A stretch of 64,000 bases of DNA, from the NCBI GenBank assembly GCA_033675265.1, contig JAUJYZ010000472.1, positions 477,203 to 541,202 on the forward strand. The letters are read 5' to 3'. The stretch's first letter is position 1; each line of letters begins with the position of its first letter. Source of the DNA: Actinostola sp. cb2023 (taxonomy: Eukaryota; Cnidaria; Anthozoa; Actiniaria; Actinostolidae). A program made the position numbers and the translations under genes. This document shows, one piece after another, positions 45,801 through 59,500 of this stretch. The notes beneath the pieces were generated by a model that ran no database searches, was not told the DNA's origin, and was given only the letters and a program-made list of their open reading frames with translations.

Positions 45801-48800
45801 TAATAACATGAATAAGTTAATCTCTTGAATAATTTAATGCCATACATAATTTAATCTCATGAATAACTTACTCTCATGAATAAATTAATGCCATACATAA
45901 TTTAATGCCATACATAACTTAGCCTCATAAATAATTTAATGCCATGAATAATTTAATCTCATGAATAAATTAATGTCATGAATAAGTAAATCTCTTTAAT
46001 AATTTAATGCCATACATAATTTAATCTCATGAATAACTTACTCTCATGAATAAATTAATGTCATGAATAAGTTAATATCTTGAATAATTTAATGCCATAC
46101 ATAATTTAATATCATGAATAACTTACTCTCATGACTAATTTAATATCATGAATAACTTACTCTCATGACTAATTAATCTTATGAATAAATTAGTCTCATA
46201 AATAATTTAATGCCATGAATAACTTACTCTCATGAATATTTTAATGCCATACATAATTTAATCTCATGAATAACTTACTCTCATTTATAAATTAATGTCA
46301 TGAATAAGTTAATCTCTTGAATAATTTAATGCCATACATAATTTAATCTCATGAATAACTTACTCTCATGAATAAATTAATGTCATGAATAAGTTAATCT
46401 CTTGAATAATTTAATGCCATGAATAATTTAATATCATGAATAAATTAATGTCATGAATAAGTTAATCTCTTGAATAATTTAATGCCATGAATAATTTAAT
46501 CTCATGAATAACTTACTCTCATTTATAAATTAATGTCATGAATAAGTTAATCTCTTGAATAATTTAATGCCATACATAATTTAATCTCATGAATAACTTA
46601 CTTTCATGAATAAATTAATGTCATGAATAAGTTAATCTCTTGAATAATTTAATGCCATACATAATTCAATCTCATGAATAATTTAATGTCATGAATAAAT
46701 TAATGTCATGAATAAGTTAATATCATGAATAATTTAATGCCATTAATAATTTAATCTCATGAATAAATTAATAACATGAATAAGTTAATCTCTTGAATAA
46801 TTTAATGCCATACATAATTTAATCTCATGAATAACTTACTCTCATGAATAAATTAATGTCATGAATAAGTTAATCTCTTGAATAATTTAATGCCATGAAT
46901 AATTTAATATCATGAATAAATTAATGTCATGAATAAGTTTAATCTCTTGAATAATTTAATGCCATGAATAATTTAATCTCATGAATAACTTACTCTCATT
47001 TATAAATTAATGTCATGAATAAGTTAATCTCTTGAATAATTTAATGCCATACATAATTTAATCTCATGAATAACTTACTTTCATGAATAAATTAATGTCA
47101 TGAATAAGTTAATCTCTTGAATAATTTAATGCCATACATAATTCAATCTCATGAATAATTTAATCTCATGAATAAATTAATGTCATGAATAAGTTAATAT
47201 CATGAATAATTTAATGCCATTAATAATTTAATCTCATGAATAAATTAATAACATGAATAAGTTAATCTCTTGAATAATTTAATGCCATACATAATTTAAT
47301 CTCATGAATAACTTACTCTCATGAATAAATTAATGCCATACATAATTTAATGCCATACATAACTTAGCCTCATAAATAATTTAATGCCATGAATAATTTA
47401 ATCTCATGAATAAATTAATGTCATGAATAAGTAAATCTCTTTAATAATTTAATGCCATACATAATTTAATCTCATGAATAACTTACTCTCATGAATAAAT
47501 TAATGTCATGAATAAGTTAATATCTTGAATAATTTAATGCCATACATAATTTAATATCATGAATAACTTACTCTCATGACTAATTTAATATCATGAATAA
47601 CTTACTCTCATGACTAATTAATCTTATGAATAAATTAGTCTCATAAATAATTTAATGCCATGAATAACTTACTCTCATGAATATTTTAATGCCATACATA
47701 ATTTAATCTCATGAATAACTTACTCTCATGAATAAATTAATGCCATACATAATTTAATGCCATACATAACTTAGCCTCATAAATAATTTAATGCCATGAA
47801 TAATTTAATCTCATGAATAAATTAATGTCATGAATAAGTAAATCTCTTTAATAATTTAATGCCATACATAATTTAATCTCATGAATAACTTACTCTCATG
47901 AATAAATTAATGTCATGAATAAGTTAATATCTTGAATAATTTAATGCCATACATAATTTAATATCATGAATAACTTACTCTCATGACTAATTTAATATCA
48001 TGAATAACTTACTCTCATGACTAATTAATCTTATGAATAAATTAGTCTCATAAATAATTTAATGCCATGAATAACTTACTCTCATGAATATTTTAATGTC
48101 ATGAATAAGTTAATCTCTTGAATAATTTAATGCCATACATAATTTAATCTCATGAATAACTTACTCTCATGACTAATTTAATATCATGAATAACTTACTC
48201 TCATGAATAAATTAATGGCATACATAATTTCATGATGAATATTTTAATGCCATGAATAATTTAATATCATGAATAAATTAATGTCATAAATAAGTTAATC
48301 TCTTGAATAATTTAATGCCATGAATAATTTAATATCATGAATAAATTAATGTCATGAATAAGTTAATCTCTTGAAAAATTGAAGCCATACATAATTTTAT
48401 CTCATGAATAACTTACTCTCATGACTAATTTAATATCATGAATAACTTACTCTCATGAATAATTTAATATCATGAATAACTTACTCTCATGACTAATTTA
48501 ATAGCATGAATAACTTACTCTCATGAATAATTTAATAGCATGAATAACTTACTCTCATGAATAAATTAATGGCATACATAATTTCATGATGAACATTTTA
48601 ATGCCATGAATAATTTAATGTCATGAATAAATTAATGTCATGAATAAGTTAATATCATGAATAATTTAATGCCATTAATAATTTAATCTCATGAATAAAT
48701 TAATAACATGAATAAGTTAATCTCTTGAATAATTTAATGCCATACATAATTTAATCTCATGAATAACTTACTCTCATGAATAAATTAATGTCATGAATAA

Positions 48801-48880
48801 GTTAATCTCTTGAATAATTTAATGCCATGAATAATTTAATATCATGAATAAATTAATGTCATGAATAAGTTAATCTCTTA
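36853..48880. repeat. 17-bp satellite with higher-order repeats
   Basis: About 700 tandem 17-mers of the type (A/T)TGAATAANTTAATNTC, in near-perfect 17-bp register. Distinct variants alternate: TGAATAAGTTAATCTCT, TGAATAATTTAATGCCA, TACATAATTTAATCTCA, TGAATAACTTACTCTCA and TGAATAAATTAATGTCA form a recurrent five-unit (85-bp) block. Larger periods of about 476 and 1443 bp are visible. An A-rich insert (AAATAAAATAAAAAAATAAA) is at 38645-38680. No gene; stop codons in every frame. Confidence 0.97.
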
Positions 48881-51500
48881 ATTTAATGCCATACATAATT
48901 TAAAGCCATACATAATTTTAATCTCATGAATAACTTACTCTCATGAATAATTTAATATCATGAATAATTTAATCTCATGAATAATTTAATATCATGAATA
49001 ACTTACTCTCATGAATAAATTAATCTCATGAATAAATTAATCTTTGAATAATTTAATGCCATACATAATTTAATCTCATGAATAATTTAATCTCATGAAT
49101 AAATTAATGTCATGAATAAGTTAATATCTTGAATAATTTAATGCCATAATAATAATTTTAATATCATGAATAACTTACTCTCATGAATAATTTAATATCA
49201 TGAATAATTTATTTATCTCATGAATAAATTAATGCCATGAATGAATAAATTAACTTCTCATAAATAATTTAATGCCATGAATAATTTAATCTCATGAATG
49301 AATATGTCATTAAAGTATTAATCTCATGAATAATTTAAATATTTTAATGCCATGAATAATTTAATCTCATGAATAAATTAATGTCATGAATAAGTTAATC
49401 TCTTGAATAATTTAATGCCATACATAATTTAATCTCATGAATAACTTAATCTCATGAATAATTTAATATCATGAATAAACTTAATCTCATGAATAATTTA
49501 ATGGCATACATGAATTTAATCATGAATAACTTATCTCATGAATAATTTAATCTCATGAATAAATTTAATCTCATGAATAATTTAATGTCATGAATAATTT
49601 AATCTCATGAATAATTTAATGCCATAAACATAATTTAATATCATGAATAAATTAATCTCATGAATAATTTAATATCATGAATAACTTAATTTCATGTCAT
49701 TTAAATAATTTCGTTCTCATGAATAACTTTACTCTCATGAATAATTTATATCATGAATAATTTAATCTCATGAATAATTTTAATATCATGAATAATTTAA
49801 TCTCATGAATAAAATTTAATGCTCATGAATAACTTAACTCTCATGAATAAATTTAATCTCGCATACATAATAACTTCATAAATTAATCTCAAAATATTTT
49901 TTAATCTCATTGAAATAATTTAATCTCATGAATAAATTAATGTCATGAATAATTTAATCTCATGAATAATTTTAATGCCATGAATTAATTTAATCTCATG
50001 AAAAATTAATGTCATGAATAATTTAATCTCATGAATAATTTAATGCCATAATAATTTAATCTCATGAATAACTTACTCTCATGAAAAATTTAATTTAATA
50101 TCATGAATAATTTCATGCATGAATAATTTAATGCTCATGAATAATTTAATCTCATGAATAATTTAATGTCATGAATAATTTAATCTCTTGAATTTAATGT
50201 CATGAATAATTTAATAATTTCATGAATAACTTACTTTTTTGAATACATTTTTAAATTAAATCTCATAACTCATGAATAATTTAATCTCATGAATATTTAA
50301 TCTCATGAATAATTTGATGCATGAATAATTTAATCTCATGAATAAATTAGCCTCAAAAATGGTTAATTTAAAATTTAATGCCATGCAAAATTTAATCTCA
50401 TGAATAAAATATTTTAATGAATAATTTAATTCATAAATTTGAATCTCATGAATAACATAATCTCAATAATTTAATGTCATGAATGTTAATATCTTTAATA
50501 ATTTAATGCCATGAATAATTTAATATCATGAATAACTTACTCTCATGAATAAATTAATGCCATAATTAAATTATCATCATGAATATTTTAATGCCATGAA
50601 TAACTTACTCTCATTCTAAACCTTAATATCATGAATAAGATTAATCAATGGCGTTTAATCGTTCATACAAAATTTTCGAAAACGGAACAATTTTTTTTTT
50701 AAAGCGATACATGAATAAGGACGTACGTGATGACGTCATATACATGTCGAACTTACTCTCACCCTCAACTAACACATCGAATAACTTTCTGAAAGTTTAA
50801 ATTGCCTTGTTTACTGATTTTAAAGAATGTTTTTGAATGAATTTCAAAGTTTCCCAAAAGCAACGGGCCAAATAAAATATGAATAATCCCCCCTTAATCA
50901 ACTCATTTAATTCAAAGTGAAAACATAAATAATTTAATCTCATATCATGAATAAATAAATTAACGGCCGTTAATGCCATGAAAAATTTATATCTCATGAA
51001 TCAATTCATGTCAGGAATAAATTGAATAATTAATCTCATGAATAATTATGTATCTGCAAGAATAATTATTTCTCCACAAATTTGAGCATGGATTTAATGA
51101 ATAATTTAATCTCATGAATAAATTACTCTCATTAGTTAATCTCAAAAATAACTTAATCTCATTCTGCACCTTGATTACTCTCATGAATAATTTACTCTTA
51201 TAAATAACTTTTTCTCATGAATAATTTAATGCCATGAATAATTTAATTTCATTAATAACTTAATGTCATTCTGATAGTTTCAGTCTATTTTACTGATTTT
51301 AAGTGGGACACCGGGTCACCTAACATACTGTCCCATTAACATCTAATCTCCGACATTTAATCTCATGAATAATTATCATGAATAAATGATCTAATCATAC
51401 ATCAGATCATGAATAATTTAAGCTCATTTTTAGAACGGCATGAATAGTTAATCTCAAAATAAACTTAATCTCATGAATAATTTTTAGTCTCGCTCTCGAT
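48881..51500. repeat. degenerate flank of the 17-bp satellite
   Basis: The 17-bp motif persists (ATGAATAATTTAATCTC and variants) but spacing becomes irregular, with many one- to five-base indels and non-satellite insertions, especially at 50650-50930. One diverged copy of the 125-bp repeat (TAAGTGGGACACCGGGTCAC) is embedded at 51270-51345. The change from regular to irregular is abrupt at about 48880. Confidence 0.85.
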
Positions 51501-52300
51501 GATGTGTTGTTATAATGTATAATAGATGTCATCACATCAGATTAGCGAGTGATGATTTATTTTTAGAACTGAGTTCAAGCGCGCGCGCCAAAATCACACG
51601 GAATAACGTTTTATATTTTTGAACTGAATTTTTGTAAAAAAAACGAGATTGTAAAATAAAGGTGAATTAAAACAACTTTCAGTAGCCAAACCAAATGCTA
51701 AACTCTCCTAACATCAAAAATATGAACCCGAGCGCGAGCTTGTGTGATCAAGTAAACCACGGCAAAGCGTCAGTGAAGGTATTTCTCGATGCTGAATAGC
51801 TAAAACGATCTTAAAATCAAACGTTTAATCAGCTTTTGGTGTTGAAAACATTGCGATATACCAAAACTATGGATTTTTAATGAAAAAATAACAAGAATGG
51901 TTGTGTTTTTGAATAAAAGTTCAGTTGAAGTGCGCGCGCTACTGACAACAATTGAGCGTGCGCTAGGTTTGTTTTCTTCAGCCGTATTTACATAGCCTCA
52001 TGTAAACATAGTAGCTAACAAATCAGAGTTTGCGTTAGAATTGTGTTATTTTACAACAGGCTATGTAAACACGGGAAACGTTTTCTATTTGTTAAATATA
52101 GCTCTCACTTTACATTAAGGAGATTCTGTTAAAAACAATATATTAACTTTTCACCCAATCTGTTTCATGCCATACATGACAGAATGAGCTGTCAATTCTG
52201 AGTGGCTATAGTTATTCAAGCTCTCAAAAGAAAAGATATACATTGTATAATGCTAACAATATTGTCTGACACTATGTCCAATCAACTAAATATACACATG
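51501..52300. other. unique-looking spacer, no gene
   Basis: Contains GCGCGCGC patches (51580-51590, 51930-51940) and AT-rich sequence. No coding signal supported. Confidence 0.45.
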
Positions 52301-52305
52301 ATGAT

Positions 52306-52533
52306 GTGCTAATTTGTACAAATGTGGATTCTGAATTGATGTTTTCACTGCATGTTAATGATCCTAATTCTATCAATGTCATTGATGCTCAATTAATTCT
52401 AAGCTATTTGGAAGAGTTTCTGGCCTTAATTAACACACTTAAGCGAGATTGTATTTGTCAATTAAAATGTCTTTGTGTGGATGTGCACCCAGAACATTTT
52501 TTTCTTGATAAGAAGAAAGTTTTGGGTCCATAA
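52306..52533 (+). CDS. unrecognised ORF with an open antisense frame
   Basis: 75 codons (including LMFSLHVNDPNSINVIDAQL and a Cys-rich CICQLKCLCVDVHPEHFF). The antisense frame 52439-52666 is also open and protein-like. I cannot choose between them, and neither resembles a known family. It may be a fragment of an old mobile element. Confidence 0.15.
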   Translation: MLICTNVDSELMFSLHVNDPNSINVIDAQLILSYLEEFLALINTLKRDCICQLKCLCVDVHPEHFFLDKKKVLGP

Positions 52534-52689
52534 GTTGAAATGTAACGGTATACGTTTTCATTTCTTCTTCCACACCGGCTTGTATCGCACCAAACATATC
52601 CTCTTTTGAAAGACCTATATTCACATAGATGACATCTTTTTTATTGTAAGTTTTTGAGGAGGACACACTATACTTCTCTCAGTGTCTTG

Positions 52690-52765
52690 ACTTTCAATCT
52701 GTTATACTAAGTGGGACATTGGGTCACCTAACATACTGTCCCACTAGTAGTGTTCTACCGGAAGT
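52690..52765 (+). repeat. isolated diverged copy of the ~125-bp repeat
   Basis: TCAATCTGTTATACTAAGTG then GGACATTGGGTCACC and TAACATACTGTCCCACT match the array at 52910-53548. A similar stray copy is at 51270-51345. Confidence 0.85.
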
Positions 52766-52909
52766 AAATAATTAGGTAGTTAAACCGCAAGGGCTCATCG
52801 GTAACTAGAGTCCATGTGCTTCGTGTCAGTGGGACGCCATTGCTAGGCGTGTGAAATAAAGCATGATGTTTGCTGAATGGGAACTTCTTTATTTATACAA
52901 GTTAGGCCA

Positions 52910-53548
52910 CCCCACAACACCACTGTCCCACGCCGACCTGGAACACCTCTACATACGTTGTACTTAGCACCCTTACATGTATATCTCAGTCTGTTTTACC
53001 AAGTGGGGAAACCGGGTCACTGGGACACCGGGTGACCTAACATACTGTCCCACTGTCTCGGGCCGACCTGGGACACCTCCATATACATTGTACTTAGCAC
53101 ACTTACATGTATATCTCAGTCTGTTATACCAAGTGGGTCACTGGGACACCGGGTCACCTAACATACTGTCCCACTGTCCCGGGCCGACCTGGGACACCTC
53201 TATATACATTGTACTTAGCACACTTACATGTATATCTCAGTCTGTTTTACCAAGTGGGAAACCGGGTCACTGGGACACCGGGTGACCTAACATACTGTCC
53301 CACTGTCTCTGGCCGACCTGGGACACCTCCATATACATTGTACTTAGCACACTTACATGTATATCTCAGTCTGTTATACCAAGTGGGTCACTGGGACACC
53401 GGGTCACCTAACATACTGTCCCACTGTCCCGGGCCGACCTGGGACACCTCTATATACATTGTACTTAGCACACTTACATGTATATCTCAGTCTGTTTTAC
53501 CAAGTGGGAAACCGGGTCACTGGGACACCGGGTCACCTAACATACTGT
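52910..53548 (+). repeat. ~125-bp satellite arranged as a dimer
   Basis: Five copies begin CAGTCTGTT(T/A)TACCAAG at about 52988, 53118, 53239, 53368 and 53489. Copies with TTTT carry an extra GGAAACCGGGTCACT; those with TTAT do not. They alternate, giving a dimer of about 250 bp. The last copy is broken at ACATACTG, where the macrosatellite begins at 53549. Long open frames across it are a by-product of the repeat. Confidence 0.93.
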
Positions 53549-56500
53549 TTTATTATTTATATGATTACTTATTATTTATATGATATATATGATTATTTTT
53601 ATTATTTTTATTATTCTTTTATTAGTTTTATCATTATTTTTATTATTTTATTTGATTATTATGATTAATTATATTATTATTTATATTATTATTTTATAAT
53701 TTTTATAAGGACAATGAGGGATTGGGGAAAGGGGAGGGTGAAGGTGAAGGGGAATGGGTATCTCCCCCTCCCTTTCACTTTGAACTTGTTCACAGGCTAA
53801 GTTACCAAGTGCGGTGCGTTGCGGTGAGGTGCAGAACGCTGTGATGTTGTGCGGTGGCCTGCGGTGCTGTGCGCTGTGGTGCTGTGCCTTGCGGTTTGGG
53901 GGAAGGAGGAAGGGAAGGGGCAAGGGGAAGGAAAGGGGGAATGCGCTGCTGTGCTGCGTGCAGAATTAGTCCTAGCCTGTGAACAGAGGCTCAAAGGGAA
54001 ATGTGGAAAGGGGGACGACAGCGAGGGATTGGGAAGGGGGGGGAGAGAGGAAGGGGGAAGGGGGAAGAGGGAAGGGGAATGGGTGTCTCCCCCTTCCTTT
54101 CCCTTTGAGCTTGTTCACAGGCTAAGTTACCAAGTGCGGTGCGTTGCGGTGGGGTGCAAAGCGCTGCTGTGCTGTGGTATGCGGTGATGTGGTGATGTGC
54201 CATGCGGTTCGGGGAAAGGTAAAGAGGAATACGGTGCTGTGCTGTGGTTTACGGTGCTGTGCGCTGTGGTGATGTGCCATGCGGTTCGGGGAAAGGGGCA
54301 AGGCGAAGGCGGAAGCGAAAGGGGGAATGCGCTGCTGTGATGCGTGCAGCACTAGTATTAGCCTGTGAACAGAGGCTCAAAGGGAAATGTGGAAGGGGGA
54401 GGTCAATGAGGGTGTGGGGAAGGGGGAGGGAAATGGGGAAGGGGGAGGGGAATGGGAGTTTTATTATTTATATGATTACTTATTATTTATATTATTTATA
54501 TGATTATTTTTATTATTTTTATTATTCTTTTATTAGTTTTAGCATTATTTTTATTATTTTATTTGATTATTATGATTATTATGATTATTTATATTATGAT
54601 TTATATTATTTATATTATTATTTTATAATTTTTATAAGGACAATGAGGGATTGGGGAAAGGGGAGGGTGAAGGTGAAGGGGAATGGGTATCTCCCCCTCC
54701 CTTTCACTTTGAACTTGTTCACAGGCTAAGTTACCAAGTGCGGTGCGTTGCGGTGAGGTGCAGAACGCTGTGATGTTGTGCGGTGGCCTGCGGTGCTGTG
54801 CGCTGTGGTGCTGTGCCTTGCGGTTTGGGGGAAGGGGGAAGGGAAGGGTCAAGCGGAAGCGAAAGGGGTAATGCGCTGCTGTGCTGCGTGCAGAATTAGT
54901 CCTAGCCTGTGAACAGAGGCTCAAAGGGAAATGTGGAAGGGGGAGGACAGCGAGGGATTGGAGAAGGGGGAGAGGGAAGAGGGAAGAGGGAAGGGGAAAG
55001 TGGGAAGGGGAATGGGTGTCTCCCCCTCCCTTTCCCTTTGAGCTTGTTCACAGGCTAAGTTACCAAGTGCGGTGCGGTGCGGTGGGGTGCAAAGCACTGC
55101 TGTGCTGTGGTATGCGGTGATGTGGTGATGTGCCATGCGGTTCGGGGAAAGGGGCAAGGGGAATGCGGTGGTGTACTGTGGTTTGCGGTGCTGTGCGCTG
55201 TGCGCTGTGGTGATGTGCAATGCGGTTCGGGGAAAGGGGCAAGGCGAAGGCGGAAGCGAAAGGGGGATGCGCTGCTGTGATGCGTGCAGCACTAGTATTA
55301 GCCTGTGAACAGAGGCTCAAAGGGAAATGTGGAAGGGGGAGGTCAACGAGGGTGTGGGGAAGGGGGAGGGAGATGGGGAAGGGGGAGGGGAATGGGAGTT
55401 TTATTATTTATATGATTACTTATTATTTATATTATTTATATGATTATTTTTATTATTTTTATTCTTTTATTCTTTTATTAGTTTTAGCATTATTTTTATT
55501 ATTTTATTTGATTATTATGATTATTATGATTATTTATATATTATATTTATATTATTTATATGATTTATATTATTATTTTATAATTTTTATAAGGACAATG
55601 AGGGATTGGGGAAAGGGGAGGGTGAAGGTGAAGGGGAATGGGTATCTCCCCCTCCCTTTCACTTTGAACTTGTTCACAGGCTAAGTTACCAAGTGCGGTG
55701 CGTTGCGGTGAGGTGCAGAACGCTGTGATGTTGTGCGGTGGCCTGCGGTGCTGTGCGCTGTGGTGCTGTGCCTTGCGGTTTGGGGGGAAGGGGGAAGGGA
55801 AGGGTCAAGCGGAAGCGAAAGGGGTAATGCGCTGCTGTGCTGCGTGCAGAATTAGTCCTAGCCTGTGAACAGAGGCTCAAAGGGAAATGTGGAAGGGGGA
55901 GGACAGCGAGGGATTGGAGAAGGGGGAGAGGGAAGAGGGAAGAGGGAAGGGGAAAGTGGGAAGGGGAATGGGTGTCTCCCCCTCCCTTTCCCTTTGAGCT
56001 TGTTCACAGGCTAAGTTACCAAGTGCGGTGCGTTGCGGTGGGGTGCAAAGCACTGCTGTGCTGTGGTATGCGGTGATGTGGTGATGTGCCATGCGGTTCG
56101 GGGAAAGGGGCAAGGGGAATGCGGTGGTGTACTGTGTTTGGAATGCGCTGGTGATGTGATGCGTTCGGGGAAAGGGGCAAGCGGAAGCTATGCGCTGCTG
56201 TGATTAGCACTAGTATTAGCCTGTGAACAGAGGCTCAAAGGGAAATGTGGAAGGGGGAGGTCAACGAGGGTGTGGGGAAGGGGGAGGGAGATGGGGAAGG
56301 GGGAGGGGAATGGGAGTTTTATTATTTATATGATTACTTATTATTTATATTATTTATATGATTATTTTTATTATTTTTATTATTCTTTTATTAGTTTTAG
56401 CATTATTTTTATTATTTTATTTGATTATTATGATTATTATGATTATTTATATTATGATTTATATTATTTATATTATTATTTTATAATTTTTATAAGGACA

Positions 56501-59500
56501 ATGAGGGATTGGGGAAAGGGGAGGGTGAAGGTGAAGGGGAATGGGTATCTCCCCCTCCCTTTCACTTTGAACTTGTTCACAGGCTAAGTTACCAAGTGCG
56601 GTGCGTTGCGGTGAGGTGCAGAACGCTGTGATGTTGTGCGGTGGCCTGCGGTGCTGTGCGCTGTGGTGCTGTGCCTTGCGGTTTGGGGGAAGGAGGAAGG
56701 GAAGGGGCAAGGGGAAGGAAAGGGGGAATGCGCTGCTGTGCTGCGTGCAGAATTAGTCCTAGCCTGTGAACAGAGGCTCAAAGGGAAATGTGGAAGGGGG
56801 ACGACAGCGAGGGATTGGAGAAGGGGGAGGGGAAAGGGAAGAGGGAGAGGGGAAGGGGAATGGGTGTCTCCCCCTCCCTTTCCTTTGAGCTTGTTCACAG
56901 GCTAAGTTACCAAGTGCGGTGCGTTGCGGTGGGGTGCAAAGCGCTGCTGTGCTGTGGTATGCGGCGATGTGGTGCTGTGCCATGCTGTGCGCTGTGGTGA
57001 TGTGCCATGCGGTTCGGGGAAAGGGGCAAGGCGGGCGGAAGCGAAAGGGGGAATGCGCTGCTGTGATGCGTGCAGCACTAGTATTAGCCTGTGAACAGAG
57101 GCTCAAAGGGAAATGTGGAAGGGGGAGGTCAACGAGGGTGTGGGGAAGGGGGAGGGAGATGGGGAAGGGGGAGGGGAACGGGAGTTTTATTATTTATATG
57201 ATTACTTATTATTTATATGATTTATATGATTATTTTTATTATTTTTATTATTCTTTTATTAGTTTTAGCATTATTTTTATTATTTGATTTGATTATTATG
57301 ATTATTATGATTATTTATATTATGATTTATATTATTTATATTATTTATTTATAATTTTTATAAGGACAATGAGGGATTGGGGAAAGGGGAGGGTGAAGGT
57401 GAAGGGGAATGGGTATCTCCCCCTCCCTTTCACTTTGAACTTGTTCACAGGCTAAGTTACCAAGTGCGGTGCGTTGCGGTGAGGTGCAGAACGCTGTGAT
57501 GTTGTGCGGTGGCCTGCGGTGCTGTGCGCTGTGGTGCTGTGCCTTGCGGTTTGGGGGAAGGAGGAAGGGAAGGGGCAAGGGGAAGGAAAGGGGGAATGCG
57601 CTGCTGTGCTGCGTGCAGAATTAGTCCTAGCCTGTGAACAGAGGCTCAAAGGGAAATGTGGAAGGGGGACGACAGCGAGGGATTGGGGAAGGGGGAGAGA
57701 GGAAGGGGGAAGGGGGAAGGGGGAAGGGGAATGGGTGTCTCCCCCTCCCTTTCCCTTTGAGCTTGTTCACAGGCTAAGTTACCAAGTGCGGTGCGTTGCG
57801 GTGGGGTGCAAAGCGCTGCTGTGCTGTGGTATGCGGTGATGTGGTGATGTGCCATGCGGTTCGGGGAAAGGTAAAGAGGAATACGGTGCTGTGCTGTGGT
57901 TTACGGTGCTGTGCGCTGTGGTGATGTGCCATGCGGTTCGGGGAAAGGGGCAAGGCGAAGGCGGAAGCGAAAGGGGGAATGCGCTGCTGTGATGCGTGCA
58001 GCACTAGTATTAGCCTGTGAACAGAGGCTCAAAGGGAAATGTGGAAGGGGGAGGTCAACGAGGGTGTGGGGAAGGGGGAGTGAGATGGGGAAGGGGGAGG
58101 GGAACGGGAGTTTTATTATTTATATGATTACTTATTATTTATATGATTTATATGATTATTTTTATTATTTTTATTATTCTTTTATTAGTTTTAGCATTAT
58201 TTTTATTATTTGATTTGATTATTATGATTATTATGATTATTTATATTATGATTTATATGATTTATATTATTTATTTATAATTTTTATAAGGACAATGAGG
58301 GATTGGGGAAAGGGGAGGGTGAAGGTGAAGGGGAATGGGTATCTCCCCCTCCCTTTCACTTTGAACTTGTTCACAGGCTAAGTTACCAAGTGCGGTGCGT
58401 TGCGGTGAGGTGCAGAACGCTGTGATGTTGTGCGGTGGCCTGCGGTGCTGTGCGCTGTGGTGCTGTGCCTTGCGGTTTGGGGGAAGGAGGAAGGGAAGGG
58501 GCAAGGGGAAGGAAAGGGGGAATGCGCTGCTGTGCTGCGTGCAGAATTAGTCCTAGCCTGTGAACAGAGGCTCAAAGGGAAATGTGGAAGGGGGACGACA
58601 GCGAGGGATTGGGGAAGGGGGAGAGAGGAAGGGGGAAGGGGGGAAGAGGGAAGGGGAATGGGTGTCTCTCCCCTCCCTTTCCCTTTGAGCTTGTTCACAG
58701 GCTAAGTTACCAAGTGCGGTGCGTTGCGGTGGGGTGCAAAGCGCTGCTGTGCTGTGGTATGCGGTGATGTGGTGATGTGCCATGCGGTTCGGGGAAAGGG
58801 TAAAGGGGAATACGGTGCTGTGCTGTGGTTTACGGTGCTGTGCGCTGTGGTGATGTGCCATGCGGTTCGGGGAAAGGGGCAAGGCGAAGGCGGAAGCGAA
58901 AGGGGGAATGCGCTGCTGTGATGCGTGCAGCACTAGTATTAGCCTGTGAACAGAGGCTCAAAGGGAAATGTGGAAGGGGGAGGTCAACGAGGGTGTGGGG
59001 AAGGGGGAGGGAGATGGGGAAGGGGGAGGGGAATGGGAGTTTTATTATTTATATGATTACTTATTATTTATATTATTTATATGATTATTTTTATTATTTT
59101 TATTATTCTTTTATTAGTTTTAGCATTATTTTTTTATTATTTTATTTGATTATTATGATTATTATGATTATTTATATTATGATTTATATTATTTATATTA
59201 TTATTTTATAATTTTTATAAGGACAATGAGGGATTGGGGAAAGGGGAGGGTGAAGGTGAAGGGGAATGGGTATCTCCCCCTCCCTTTCACTTTGAACTTG
59301 TTCACAGGCTAAGTTACCAAGTGCGGTGCGTTGCGGTGAGGTGCAGAACGCTGTGATGTTGTGCGGTGGCCTGCGGTGCTGTGCGCTGTGGTGCTGTGCC
59401 TTGCGGTTTGGGGGAAGGGGGAAGGGAAGGGGCAAGGGGAAGCGAAAGGGGGAATGCGCTGCTGTGCTGCGTGCAGAATTAGTCCTAGCCTGTGAACAGA

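Noticed and set aside
52977..53668. Open frames of 100-158 codons across the ~125-bp repeat
   Set aside because: They only reflect the repeat unit translating without stops; the same peptide repeats with the DNA period.
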